In this document: positions 10,288 to 21,479 of the stretch, piece by piece
How the letters are laid out: every line of letters starts with the position of its first letter
Numbering within the stretch: position 1 is the first letter of the stretch
NCBI RefSeq assembly: GCF_041381155.1
Contig: NC_091136.1
Location: forward strand, 46,862,284 to 46,926,283
Length of the DNA: 64,000 nucleotides
From: Argopecten irradians
Taxonomy: Eukaryota > Mollusca > Bivalvia > Pectinida > Pectinidae
Direction of reading: 5' to 3'
Notes under the pieces: model-generated
Seen by the model: the letters and a program-made list of their open reading frames with translations, nothing else
What the model was told of the DNA's origin: nothing
The model's database searches: none
Translations under genes and position numbers: made by a program

Positions 10288-12351
10288 TTACAATGAAAAT
10301 CCAAACTCTCCATCAAGGTCATAATCATAATCATATATATCATCATCATATTCAAAGTCATTGTCTGTATCATGTCCGGAGTGTGTAGTCCCACTATCAT
10401 CAGTATCTGGGTCAGAGAAACGCATTGTCACCTGTAGAGCATTTGCATAGGCATCATCATAAAACTCCACCGAGTCAAGCTCCAGGAGGTCGGACTTGGT
10501 CAGGTATCCAAAGGTTACCAGGGAGATATTGTCAATTGGAGGTGGCTTGTGGATAATGGTTTGCGGATACATCTCGCTGACCTCGTGTAGTGATGTTGTG
10601 TATGGTGCTGGGTTGTTGAGTATGAAGATGCTGTTGTCTGTGGCTGCCTGTATTTGGTATCCATACATATCAGTCAAATTATCAGTCAGAGACCCAGGTG
10701 TTGGCACCTTGCGGAGGGAGGTAACCCACTTACACCTGACTTCATCTAAGACAAGTGCAGGTTTGCCTGGGTGGTAGACGAGAACGGTATCGTCTCTGAT
10801 GCATAACATGTACGGCTTCACAAAATCATCATAGGAAATTTCGGGAGGGGAGATCTCCCATGAGTTGAACACTTTTGATTTGGTATCAAACATGACAAAT
10901 CCAACTGATTTTTTGATGCAGAATTCCTCTGAAGGACCAGTGCGATGACGGAACCATAAAAAGATGAATCTGTCATTTCGGACAGCTGCTCTTGCTAAAC
11001 TGATGAATCGGGCTCCAGGGATTTGATGACACTTATACTGATGATTAGTTAGACTGCACTGGAACAAGTTACCTGCTCCTTCCTTGTTGCCAATCACATA
11101 GAGGTTGTGACCACATACTGCCACAGCTGGTGGCACTGAGCGGTAGTTGGTAAGGGTTGTTCGGTACGTTGGATTGTAGTAGTCTGCAGTGCGGAATGAA
11201 TACACAGCTGGTTGCCCTTTCAGAAGGTCAACCACCAAGATGTTGATCTTCAACATGTCCGAAGGGTAAGGGAAGCTCGGACAAAGGTACATATAAAGGC
11301 AGTTTCTATGGGCAACGAGACTGCAAACGGTTTGTCTGGATGGTATCATTTGAGAAAGCTTCTCGCTGCTTATTGGAAACTGAAACCATTTTTGGCTGTA
11401 TATGCTGTAGACCAAAATTCTAAGGAATTTCATACCTTGGTTGCAAATTACTGTATAGAGAACTGGACAAATTGTATCTGTTACACTTATCGACTCATGA
11501 AGAACATTTTCCTTCAACATACATGACATATGTCCTTCAGCATCTCTTCTGATTGCATCGGAGAGAGAAGACTGCATGAAGATGGACAGGTCCCGCTGCT
11601 TTACACCTTGTCCCAACACTGTTGTAGCATTGTCTCCTATGTCATATACCCATAATTTTATACAGGCACACAGGTCATTCTTGTACATCTCTCTGCTTTC
11701 CTTATAGTACTCCACCCAGCGTGTGATCAGCCTTTTCAACTCATTGTAACTTGTTTGGTGGACAGTTCTCGGATCCTCTAACAACTGGAAAAAGTATGGC
11801 GGAGGAACTTCCAGAATTTCATCATTATGAATCAAGTAGTCATGGAAACGAGATTCAATTATCTTTTGACATGCTTCACTTACTTCAAGCAAATTGTGGT
11901 TTTCAGTGAGAAATTTCACTCTCAAACAATTGCTTAGATCTAAGTTACCAAGGTCCAGATAGAACTGCTGGCAGTAATCTTTCACATCATCCAACAGTAA
12001 GAAGTCTGATACCCGGAGTATATCATCAACATTGGAGATATTGACTGTTAATGATCCAGTGTACATATAGTCTAGTACGCTACTGAATACGGTATCGTCT
12101 TCCAACAGCAGAGATTCTGTGAGGTCTATTTCCCTAGAGGATTTCTCTCTCATTTCACATGTAAACATGGACAGAAAGTATGGGCTCCACAGCGCCAGTA
12201 TAGCACGATGGGCGTGATAAACTCTTCCATTTATCTGGAGGACGACGTCGCATAGCTGCCCCGTCTCTCGCTGCCTCATCAAAGGCCTTATGATATAATC
12301 CTGTGGATTCCTGAAGAATTGCTTCTTCTCTGCTCTCATGTAATGAGACAT
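10288..12351 (-). CDS. Intronless BTB-BACK-kelch-type protein, 687 aa
   Basis: A single uninterrupted frame. The BTB/POZ domain spans about residues 30-135 (GQLCDVVLQINGRVYHAHRA, LWSPYFLSMF, DYMYTGSLTV). The BACK region follows at about 135-245 (LRVKFLTENHNLLEVSEACQ). The C-terminal half (about 310-620) has beta-strand-rich segments with weak kelch character (AVCGHNLYVIGN, DDTVLVYHPG), so the propeller is divergent. The last 45 residues are strongly acidic (DDSGTTHSGHDTDNDFEYDD and onward). Members of this family usually bind Cullin-3 and present substrates for ubiquitination; which KLHL this is cannot be told. The start at 12351 lies just before the BTB domain and no upstream in-frame extension looks better. 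PRORP is transcribed in the opposite direction about 2 kb away, so the two may share an upstream region. Intron loss or retroposition would explain the single exon. Confidence 0.85.
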   Translation of the reverse strand: MSHYMRAEKKQFFRNPQDYIIRPLMRQRETGQLCDVVLQINGRVYHAHRAILALWSPYFLSMFTCEMREKSSREIDLTESLLLEDDTVFSSVLDYMYTGSLTVNISNVDDILRVSDFLLLDDVKDYCQQFYLDLGNLDLSNCLRVKFLTENHNLLEVSEACQKIIESRFHDYLIHNDEILEVPPPYFFQLLEDPRTVHQTSYNELKRLITRWVEYYKESREMYKNDLCACIKLWVYDIGDNATTVLGQGVKQRDLSIFMQSSLSDAIRRDAEGHMSCMLKENVLHESISVTDTICPVLYTVICNQGMKFLRILVYSIYSQKWFQFPISSEKLSQMIPSRQTVCSLVAHRNCLYMYLCPSFPYPSDMLKINILVVDLLKGQPAVYSFRTADYYNPTYRTTLTNYRSVPPAVAVCGHNLYVIGNKEGAGNLFQCSLTNHQYKCHQIPGARFISLARAAVRNDRFIFLWFRHRTGPSEEFCIKKSVGFVMFDTKSKVFNSWEISPPEISYDDFVKPYMLCIRDDTVLVYHPGKPALVLDEVRCKWVTSLRKVPTPGSLTDNLTDMYGYQIQAATDNSIFILNNPAPYTTSLHEVSEMYPQTIIHKPPPIDNISLVTFGYLTKSDLLELDSVEFYDDAYANALQVTMRFSDPDTDDSGTTHSGHDTDNDFEYDDDIYDYDYDLDGEFGFSL

Positions 12352-13045
12352 TATCGTTTTTATGAAGACGATTTAAAAACATCTTCTTCTTGTCCACATT
12401 CTTGATGTTACTTATTACCAAATTATTCGACAAGATCAGAATAATCACCGCGCATTCATAATGTTAAGACAAACACAATTGGTTTGCCCAAGCAATCAAT
12501 ACTTATGTTGATGAGGCGGAGCCAACATAAACAAACGTCAAGCGTTTAGTTGATTCAGACATTGCTGACCTAGGCCTAAATGCCCACTTGGACCCATGAA
12601 AACCGACAAAAGAGGCAACGAATCCGATTGCAAGTCAGGGGTGTGTTGTAGAGTTGGCCGTTTTCGCTTATGAATTAAAGACGGATCTCGTGATTTTATA
12701 TTGTTTTCAGATGAGCATTGACAAAGCCTCATAGGACTGTATCAAAAAGTGTACCGTAGGTCTATCTAAATCTTTGTTGTAAACAGAGGGGTGGCTAGTC
12801 GTTCCAAATTCTTCTGATTTTCCGCATGTGGATGTTAGTGCACCCTCTAAACGCTTGAAATGTTGCTTCTGAAACACGTGCGTTGTGTATTGGATGTTCT
12901 TCCAATCTAAAGCTTGCCGAAGGTATTTTTTCTAAAACGTCTAAAACGTCAGATACACACAAAAAGTACACTTTATTGTCTGTCTGTCTGTCTTACTCTA
13001 TCGGTTGGAATATTTGTTTACAACAGTGGTGTGTTTGTAAGAGTT
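12352..13045. promoter_or_regulatory. Shared upstream region between the kelch-like gene and PRORP
   Basis: The two genes diverge from this interval. It must hold the kelch-like 5-prime UTR and probably the untranslated first exon of PRORP, because the first PRORP coding exon is preceded by a splice acceptor at 14401-14402. No core promoter motif could be fixed with confidence. Confidence 0.35.
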
Positions 13046-13049
13046 AACC

Positions 13050-13565
13050 CCCTTGCCTCAAAACTTTTTACATTTTCGACTTCTTCTCCAAAACCACTGA
13101 AGCAATTTCAATGATATTTTACACAAACCTTCTAAGGCATGTGGCAAATCAAAATTGTGAATCATATGACCCCAACCCTCAGGGAGCTTTGGAGGCACCA
13201 AAAGGTGTAAAATTGAGTAAAATTTCAAAAATCTTCTCCACTCCCAGATGTGGTAGAATTGAATACTCTTCATTGCAATCAATGTACCTTTCAGGCCAAC
13301 TTCCTTTACTATAGTCATCATGTTTCGTCCGTCGTCCGCCGTGCGTTATCTTTTTACATTTTGAACTTCTTCTCAAGTTCTACCAGCGCGATTTGGCTGA
13401 AACTTGCATGATGATCCTGACATGGTCTCGACAAAGTGTTGTTGTTTTTCTGGTCGATCCAAAATCCAAGATGGCCGTCACAGCTGCCATCTTGAAAACA
13501 CATTTTGAACTTCTTCTCAAGTTCTACCAGTGCGATTTGGCTGAAACTTGCATGAAATGATTCCT
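13050..13565 (-). mobile_element. Reverse-oriented composite core-repeat fragment (family C plus another core)
   Basis: From 13309 rightward the sequence is the reverse complement of the family C tail region: CATCATGTTTCGTCCGTCGTCC, then core units with TTGAACTTCTTCTCAAGTTC and TTGGCTGAAACTTGCATGA. About one and a half units are present, ending near 13560. The left part (13050-13308) has a different core (ACTTCTTCTCCAAAACCACT), suggesting a nested or composite insertion. No head is present. Confidence 0.6.
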
Positions 13566-13943
13566 TCTCTTTCCAAATCAATATGCATGAATGGCAATTT
13601 TTCTATTGTGAGGTTACACTATTTAATGTCAGGTTTTCACAGCATTGATTTTATTATATGATTAAACATTCTCAGTGGCACTATTTGCGATTCATGTTAA
13701 AGATTACTTCTCACAGATTTTGTGTATTTACAATCAGTATTTATTTCAAAATTAACAAGAAAATAATGTGGATGTATGGGAGTCTATATATGGTGGCTAA
13801 ATACCTGATCTCCATGCTTAATGCTTAAATTCTGTAAAATTCTTATTTCATGAAAACTAGTTTTAGAGGAGCTTTATGATCAATTCATATATACCGGTTC
13901 ATGTATATGTACTTGAACAATGTTATTATGTATGACGTCAATG

Positions 13944-14310
13944 ATTTTAAAGATGCTCCACCGCCGACAGAGCATAAATGATATTCATAGTTTGAATAAT
14001 AATTGGTGTTTAATCGTGTATATATATATATATAATTAACACAAAAAATAATACAAAATAATTTGCTTCGTCTTTGGTGCATGTGCAATCAGTACTTCAT
14101 TCCATATAGGATATAGTGGCACAGAATTTTTTCGGGATGCAATTAATTATTTTTTATATTTTTAACTTTAAGTAAAATTAGCAGATCAAACTTTTCATTG
14201 GTGGTAATGGTCTAAAGTAACTTTTGTAACTGAAGAGAAATACTAAATCGTCTGCTCCTGTTTTTAATAGTGAAAAAATACTATTTGTCTGCGATGGAGC
14301 ATCTTAAAGA
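13944..14310. mobile_element. MITE with ATGCTCC terminal inverted repeats
   Basis: The left end TTTAAAGATGCTCCACCGC is matched by the inverted right end GCGATGGAGCATCTTAAAG, about 17 of 19 positions. The interior is AT-rich with a (TA)n run near 14020 and has no open frame. It sits just upstream of the first PRORP coding exon and its 5-prime splice acceptor. Confidence 0.6.
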
Positions 14311-14455
14311 GTTTCACAAAATATCTTTTTTTTTCTTTATACATACATGTGTACATGTACTTTAATATACAGACATGATTGTACTTCAATTTGTTATTTC
14401 AGAAAACACTGGTAATGGAAATCAGAATAAATGAGCTGATCATGTATGGTGTACA

Positions 14456-17400
14456 ATGTCCATGACCTACTTAAACATGTCCTCTAAGGTAATCATGCAT
14501 AGACCATATCTGTTCTGTAGAAACACTGTTGGATGTTCAAAATGGATTTGGAAAGACAAAAGCATGATGATTCCAACACCATTAACGATACTTTTGAATC
14601 GTCTTCATGTCAACCAAACATTATGCAATGAAAATCATACTGCCTCAAGAGATGTTGTTTGGAGCAGAAAGCAGGGACGTCGTCTGAAGATCTTATTATC
14701 AAAACTTATAAGAGAGGGCCACCCATTGGAAGTCCATGAATTGATATCTACGTTGCAGGAAAAGAAACTATATAATGAAAAGTTGTTTCCGTACTTCTTG
14801 TTGAAAATGACAAAAGATCAATCACTGGAAACTATAGAAGACATTTTGCGAGATCTTGATTGTACCAAATTTGATATTCCAGAGCTTTCCATTCTTATTA
14901 GTTTCTATGATCGTCACGATGCAGAAGACCTTGTTTTATCAACTTATGAGCGTATGTGTGAAATCTCCGATGGTGTCTTTGATCATTCAACATTAAAAGT
15001 GGTAACAAAAGCACTGTCTCGGACAAGTAAGTGGAGGGAATGCTTCAGACTAACCGACTTGTACTTGATAGTTAGGGCTGATGTACCTAAAACCTTTGAT
15101 TATGTCCTTGCTGCCGCAGCAAAGGAAGAGGACTTTCAGACCTTCTGTGATGTTTTAGTAAAGGTAGAAAATGTGTTAAAATCTGATACACGTTCCACAG
15201 ACCAGGCACTGCCACTTTGTTTCGGTGCGTTTGTGGATCCCTACTTGGCAGCACTAGAGAGAGGAGTGAAACATTTCTCATTTGAAAACCTGTTCTACTT
15301 AATGAGGAAGTACAAGTTTTTTGTGAATGAAACTTGTATTCCACCACTTGTTGCCTCACTTGGTAGGTGGGTATTAGTTTTGTTTTTACTTAAAACTCAT
15401 CTCTCATTTAGGCTTTAAAGTCTGTATAGCATACAAATTCATTGTGAATATATTTTTTAAGACATAACAATTTTAGGGTTGGAAAAACCAAAATCCCTGT
15501 CATGAAATGAGGAGGGACAGACATAGTGTTTATACTGAGTTGGCCCACATGTTCACATTGTTGGGTGGCTAAGGCCTATATGGCAGTCTGCGACTTTAAG
15601 CACTAGTCCGATGCCCATGACTGGTAATTCCATAGCTGGACTATAGTGCCAATTGTAATGAACTAGGCTGATTGGACTAGTGGTTCTTCACCCAATTAAA
15701 ATCAGTATAAAATGCTGTATTCACAATAATGATGGTCAATTGCATTTTCAACACATTTTCAATGTGTGCAATTATTTCATTCTGAATTCATCATTTTGTG
15801 ACTTTACTTTGGGTCAAAAATCGCAAAGTGATGATGACCGAAGTGCTGAAGCAAAACGGCTGTATATATTTAATTTGGACTTGTGATTATTAGTAAATAA
15901 CTGGACTACTAAATTTTTGGGTTTTACTTCTCCAAATGAATAGCAGCGAAAAAAAATTAATGCAGGGATCAATCTAGCTCTGATTTATTACCGTTTATGG
16001 GTAAATTTCCCCTCAAGGAATGAATTCCCCTCTGGCCTAAATTTCCCCTGCAGATTTAAAAATTCGCCATTTGAAGCTAAAAAATGACCGTTTTTGTAAC
16101 ACAATTTCCCCTGTGACTTATTTTTCATTAATTTTTTTTAGACTTTTGTTTTCAAATTTCTTCATATTTATCATACAGCTACTGCATGTTTTATGATAAA
16201 CTTAAATCTTTCATTATTGAGCTTAAAATCTTGCTTTACTAAATCTAAAAATAAAATTAGTTGTTTTGCAGTATTTTTTAATCAAAATGAATATAATTTT
16301 AGACCAAAATAAGAAGATTCAAATTCCCCTATATTTCGCCAAACTTTTCCCCTATCTGTAAAAGGGGTAGTTTCCCCCAAAACCTAGATTGATCCCTAAA
16401 GTTTAACGTCACAGACTGATATGGGTCTCTTGAGGTGTGTAAAGAGTATATTAATTCTGATTGTACAATTTATATTCCCAGGTCTGGCTATTTATGTCAT
16501 ACTGGAGATCTCATTGAGTAAGTTGGTTTACTGTAAACACTTCATTTTCGTTTATAATATTACCTGTCTTCATTAATTTCAACATATTTGCAAATACATT
16601 AATTTGGTAATTTCATTATTACCAAAGTGTATCCAAAAATGCAGACTAATAGAGTTTTTGTGTAGTTACATACATTTTGTGTATAGTTGTTTTGAATCAT
16701 GTACTTTTGGTTTTGCTGTATAATGTAGACAATTGTAATAGATTTATATGGGAAAAAATTGTGTAAATTGAACTAAAACAATATGACCTTTGAAGACATT
16801 GTGTAGCTTGAGGATTGCTTATTTTGACATATTAACTAATCATATATTTCATATCTTTCAGTCCTTTTTTCAAGAATACTGAAGTAAATCGATGGAACCA
16901 GTAAGTGGAATGGTCAATTATAGATTTATCAACTTGGTCATTTCGCTTTGGCGATTGAAACAGTCAAATAATGCAATCACATACTTCTATGTATGCTCTC
17001 TTTCTGTGAAACCCCTCGAGATTGAAGATGACTGCTGGCCATGGTATACATATGCATGTATATAGATATATCATGGTCATAGCATTTAAACCTAAACTTA
17101 TTTTCTATTACAGTATCATTCCTTAATTTGACTGGCTTACCAAACCAAAATGACTACATAAATTAATAAATTATCGATAAAATTAGTAATAAGCTTTTAT
17201 GATAACAAGAAGTCAATATTTTGTACATTGATTCTCTTGACTGACTTAATTTTCCATTTCCTGTAGTTTTTATCACATATATGTCTTGCTTTCTATTGAT
17301 ATTCAGTAAGTACAATTATTAAACCTGCCATAGTGACCATCTCTGTATAGATTTAAAGACTACCTGCTGAATAAAACCAGTTTCTTAGGTCAATTTCAAC

Positions 17401-20400
17401 ACAATTTGTATGAAGACCACTTGGCTATAAAGACCTTTGTTTTGTCCCTTGGGTGATCTGTGTAGGCAGGGTTGATATTATTTATATCATTATCAAATTG
17501 TAGTATGTCGCTGAGCTGACACTACTGTATAGATTTATAGACGATATTATTAGATAGTGAAATTAAGTATGAAAATTGCAGAATATGGTTTAGAAAAATG
17601 CTTTATTAAAATGCGTTTTGCACTTTTAAGATTTTATTTTAATAGAGATTTGTATACACCATTTAGGTTGCCAAGTTGTGAGGTTTGCAACTCGCCATTA
17701 AACAGTCACAAACTTACAGTTGAGGAGTTTCATGGTTTACGAGACTCGTACTTCAGCCAAGATGGTGTCAATGTTTATCTCAAGAACAATCCCGCAGAAT
17801 CCAAGTCGCTGGAAAGACTCATCCGTACAAAGGGTCCATTTGATGTGGTTGTTGACCATTTGAATTTGTGTTTTGAAGGAGGAAATATGATGCCACATTT
17901 GGTAAATTGTACTTTTTATTTTGCTACTATAATAAAGAAGGACTGGATTTTTCATTACTCAGATAATTATTAACTTCAGAAATATTTTGACTGTAAGTTT
18001 TCTGAGTAATTGAAAGTTTTGAGTTATAATACAGTGCAGAGAAAGTGAGCAACATCTTAAGTCATAAAGAAGGACTGATCCTTTGCTGTTCTGATCGATA
18101 TCAAGAGGCAACGTAAAAGAACACTTTTAGGAAGTAGCGTTGTCTACATTATATTAGACTGGCCACCAGTCTCTAGAATATTGAAAAAAATCACCTAATT
18201 TTGCTCGATTAATTTTGTTTCTACTACATATTTGATTCTAAGTTTCAAACTAGGGGGAGATAATTCTAGTAAAGAACTGCTGAGAAAGTGTTATCAACAA
18301 CTTGGGGTCTGGTGGCCAGTCTATCATTATACATTTATATATCATGTTGGTCCTATAGCTATTAGTACTTCATTGATGCATCTGTAATAGTTGAATCAAG
18401 TTGTTTACATTCTGTATTATCAAATCAAATTATGGAAACTGAACTTTAATTTGGTTTCCTGCATGTTTATTCAAAGGTTATAGTGGTTCATATAAATTGT
18501 CACTTATGTTTATGAGTTATGTATGTTCAATTATATAAAACTGTTATATATATCCATTACTTCACCTGTGTCCTTTCAGAGTGTATCAATTTTACAACAA
18601 TTAAAACGAAGGGGCCTTCATTGTCTTGTGATCACCAGAAAGAAGTTTTACAGAGCATTTAAAGCACATCTGAAGAAAGAACTAGAGAAATGTGCTATTG
18701 TGTTCATATCTGACTCAGAGTAAGTGAATGTTAGCCAACTGTGGGTGGGACATTAAAACCACCTTATCAGTCAGGTAAAATTGTGCATGGGTGTTATAAT
18801 CAGTGGTTGAATAAATCATGAAGAACCATGAGTGTACTTGAAGAACATTTGAAAATAAATTTCAGTCTTTCAATTGAAGGAATATCACTATAGTCAATAA
18901 GGTAATTTTTTAAGAATGTAACTTTATTATTATATTTTTTTGAAAATCAAGAAATTTTTAGCGGTTTTCCATACACTTCAAGACTTATTGGTATATAATT
19001 GGAAAAGTAATGTTTTTAACTCATCAAAAGGGATCAACTACAGAATCTATAAACACGACTTAACATTAGAAAAGTATCTACTAGATCTCCCTCCACGACT
19101 AGCTAACCTGTATTGTAAATTTCGAAATTATCAGTGAAATATGGTAGATGAAACGACATCCCCAGAGAAAATAGAACATGTACCATCTGTAATCAGAACG
19201 ACATTGGAGATAAATTTCATTATTTATTCAATTGTAGTGACCATCAAATTTAAATTAGCATAAAGAAATTGTCATCTCGATACTATTATGAAAGACTCTG
19301 CGCTTTTAAATTCAATACTCTTTTTAATTTTGTTGAAGACGACAAATTAGTTTCACTTGTAAGATTCATCAAACAGATAGATATTCGGCTCAGTTCCATT
19401 TAAGTATTACCCCTGTTTATCAAATGTCTATGTATATACGTACGTCCTGTCTGTATGTAATTCTCTACACTTTACATTTATAAGAAAAAATCATTGTCAT
19501 TTCATTGTCATTGTCATATCAGACATGGTTGATTTTGAGACATGCTAGCTTTTAAAGGTAAAGAGGAAAGTCAAAGTACCTCAAATAAAACTGTAAACCA
19601 ACATTTACGTGCAGTTTAATTTCATTGATTTCGCGGCCAAAATCTTGAAAAATCCTGCGGTAAACTGTTAAAAATAAAGGGTACAGTTGAATACCAGAAG
19701 TCTAGATTGCGAAATTTAGTCGCCACGTAAATAAGTTGGTTTATGGTAAGAAGTACAGAAGAAGAAAGAAGGTTAAAGACTGAAGTTCTACTCTTGTAAT
19801 ACTGATTGTACTGTTTTATTTGTTTAGGTCACTAGATGATTTAATTGTATTTGATGCCACTTTCTATAACGGAATGGACACCATGCTACTGAGTAATGAT
19901 AAGTTCCATGATCATGCATGCCTGCTTGGATCCAAAATGCAGCAGGTGTTCTGGAGATGGCAAAGGTGTCGACAGATCCTCAGATTTCACACATCTAGAG
20001 AGGTTATACACTTAAATGTAAGTTATCAACTATCTAGACTAATATGGCTGTGGATATATAGCATTACTGGAAACAAGTTAACGAAATTCTCTATAGTGCT
20101 CATCGTCGGAGACCCACGGGTGATCGCACTACACTACGCTACACTTATCACCCGCAAAGTCATCGTAAAATCCTCGTAAAATATGCTAATTCACACATAG
20201 AATTGACCAATTAGAATACTCGATATATAGTTCGGAAGTCTTCAGAATGAAGGCTGGTTTATTAGCAAAACAAAAAATGGTGGCGCCCATAAAAACATGT
20301 GAGTTTAGTATATACCTTATACCTAATAACATTAAGACTATTTGTATAAAACACTCAAATGACAATACCTCTTTCTGCCCTAATAAAGAATAATGTTATT

Positions 20401-21476
20401 ATAGAAATACCTAAGAAAGTCCTATACTGCTGTGAACGAAGCTAACAACGCTTTTTGTTCATACATGTAGTTTACCTGGCCCATACACACATGTGTATAC
20501 ACCGCTCCTGCGCTCACAGTATTGCATACCCAAAACATTCGCTAGGTGCATAGTGTTGGCCATCTTTGTTGTGCTGCTGTATACTGTACATAACGCTTAC
20601 TCTGATTGGATGAAATCCCATCCTTAAAAATGTACTGGAACCAATCAAATTCTTCATGCATAAAAATTACCTACGAGGATTTCACGATGAGTTTGTCAAC
20701 GGGTGATAAGTGTAGCATAGTGTAGTACGATCACCCGGTCTATGATGATGTATAGTGCTGTAATTTAACATTCCTGGCCCCGATTTCTCGAAACAAACTC
20801 AAGTCAAAAATTGTCATATAAGGTACATAAGGAGAAAAACTTATGTTTTGACTTAAGTCTTCACTTTTGTTTTGAGAAATCGAGGCCTGATGTATGTGTG
20901 CTCCCCTCATCCATTAACATTAATATATACATAAGAATTGTGTCCGTCTTCACCCATGAAGATTTATTTTGTGTCTACCTCTCATCAACTAAAGTAGTTT
21001 TCACATTGTTTGTGTTCACCGGTAATCCATCGATTTATACAATTTCAACACATATGTGTCAACTTCTCATTTATCAAAATTTACAGCGATGTTTGCGCCA
21101 CTTCTTAATCATTAAAAGTTAAAAACATGATAATCATGCCAATCTCTCATCGATTAAAAATTTTGACTCCTAACTGATATTAGACTACCACCTTGCATCA
21201 ATTAAGATTTACCATGTCCATCATCCATCCATTAAAACCGAGTGCTTTGATAATTGTCTTAAGAAATAAGAACCAATCATTTCTATTAACTAGAGTCTTT
21301 TCAAAATCTTCCTCTTTTGGTTCCAGTTTCCAGAAAGTCCTGACGTGTTTGTACAGGAATCTGACCATGGATGGCACATTCCTTATGGAACAAACACATT
21401 TCAATTCCCTGACAAGAAAATCTTGTGTGTGAGAAGAAATAAAGGCATGCAGGATGGAAAGTGTATAACAAAATAG
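14456..21476 (+). CDS. PRORP: PRORP, protein-only mitochondrial RNase P catalytic subunit, complete
   Basis: Six coding exons join in phase: 14456-15366, 16862-16900, 17646-17901, 18580-18719, 19828-20017 and 21327-21476, giving about 561 aa (human about 583). The product cleaves 5-prime leaders from mitochondrial pre-tRNAs; in animals it works with the MRPP1/MRPP2 subcomplex. Exon 1 encodes a basic N-terminus fit for mitochondrial import and helical PPR-type segments. The zinc site shows C328-x-x-C331 (PSCEVC), H529 (GWHIPY), and C546 or C558. The metallonuclease acidic residues are D387 (FDVVVDHLN), D452 and D453 (SLDDLIV), and D473 (SNDKFHDH), so the active site is intact. The acceptor at 17645 is preferred to one at 17666 because it restores the usual spacing between the conserved W and the CxxC. 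A 36-bp microexon at 16482-16517 could add 12 residues. A splice acceptor at 14401-14402 implies an untranslated first exon. AATAAA at 21737 is a candidate polyadenylation signal. Confidence 0.92.
15962..16398. mobile_element. MITE in PRORP intron 1
   Basis: The ends are AGGGATCAATCTAG (15965) and CTAGATTGATCCCT (about 16384-16397), an exact 14-bp inverted pair. The interior repeats the string TTTCCCCT several times on one strand. There is no coding frame. Confidence 0.7.
16482..16517 (+). other. Candidate 36-bp PRORP microexon
   Basis: A strong acceptor (TATATTCCCAG) and an excellent donor (GTAAGT) bound 36 bases. The segment enters and leaves in the same phase as the flanking exons and encodes SGYLCHTGDLI plus shared codons, so it can be included or skipped without shifting frame. 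Transcript evidence would decide. Confidence 0.35.
18156..18322. mobile_element. MITE with 14-bp perfect inverted repeats, PRORP intron
   Basis: AGACTGGCCACCAG at 18156-18169 and CTGGTGGCCAGTCT at 18309-18322 are exact inverses, 167 bp end to end. Non-coding. Confidence 0.7.
20088..20758. mobile_element. Foldback MITE with about 65-bp inverted ends, PRORP last intron
   Basis: The left end contains GGGTGATCGCACTACACTAC and GCTACACTTATCACCCG. The right end contains the inverse strings CGGGTGATAAGTGTAGC and GTAGTACGATCACCC. The outermost bases CTATAGTGCTCATC and GATGATGTATAGTGC also pair approximately. The roughly 540-bp interior has no frame of note. Confidence 0.75.
20774..20888. mobile_element. 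Short hairpin MITE with GGCCCCGATTTCTCG ends
   Basis: GGCCCCGATTTCTCGAAACA at the left is matched by the inverse TGTTTTGAGAAATCGAGGCC at the right, with further pairing through ACTCAAGTC/GACTTAAGT. At about 115 bp it is nearly all stem. It lies next to the 20088-20758 foldback in the same intron. Confidence 0.75.
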
Positions 21477-21479
21477 AGA

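Noticed and set aside
10496..11526. Plus-strand ORFs of 93 and 104 codons
   Set aside because: They are antisense shadows of the kelch-like coding exon.
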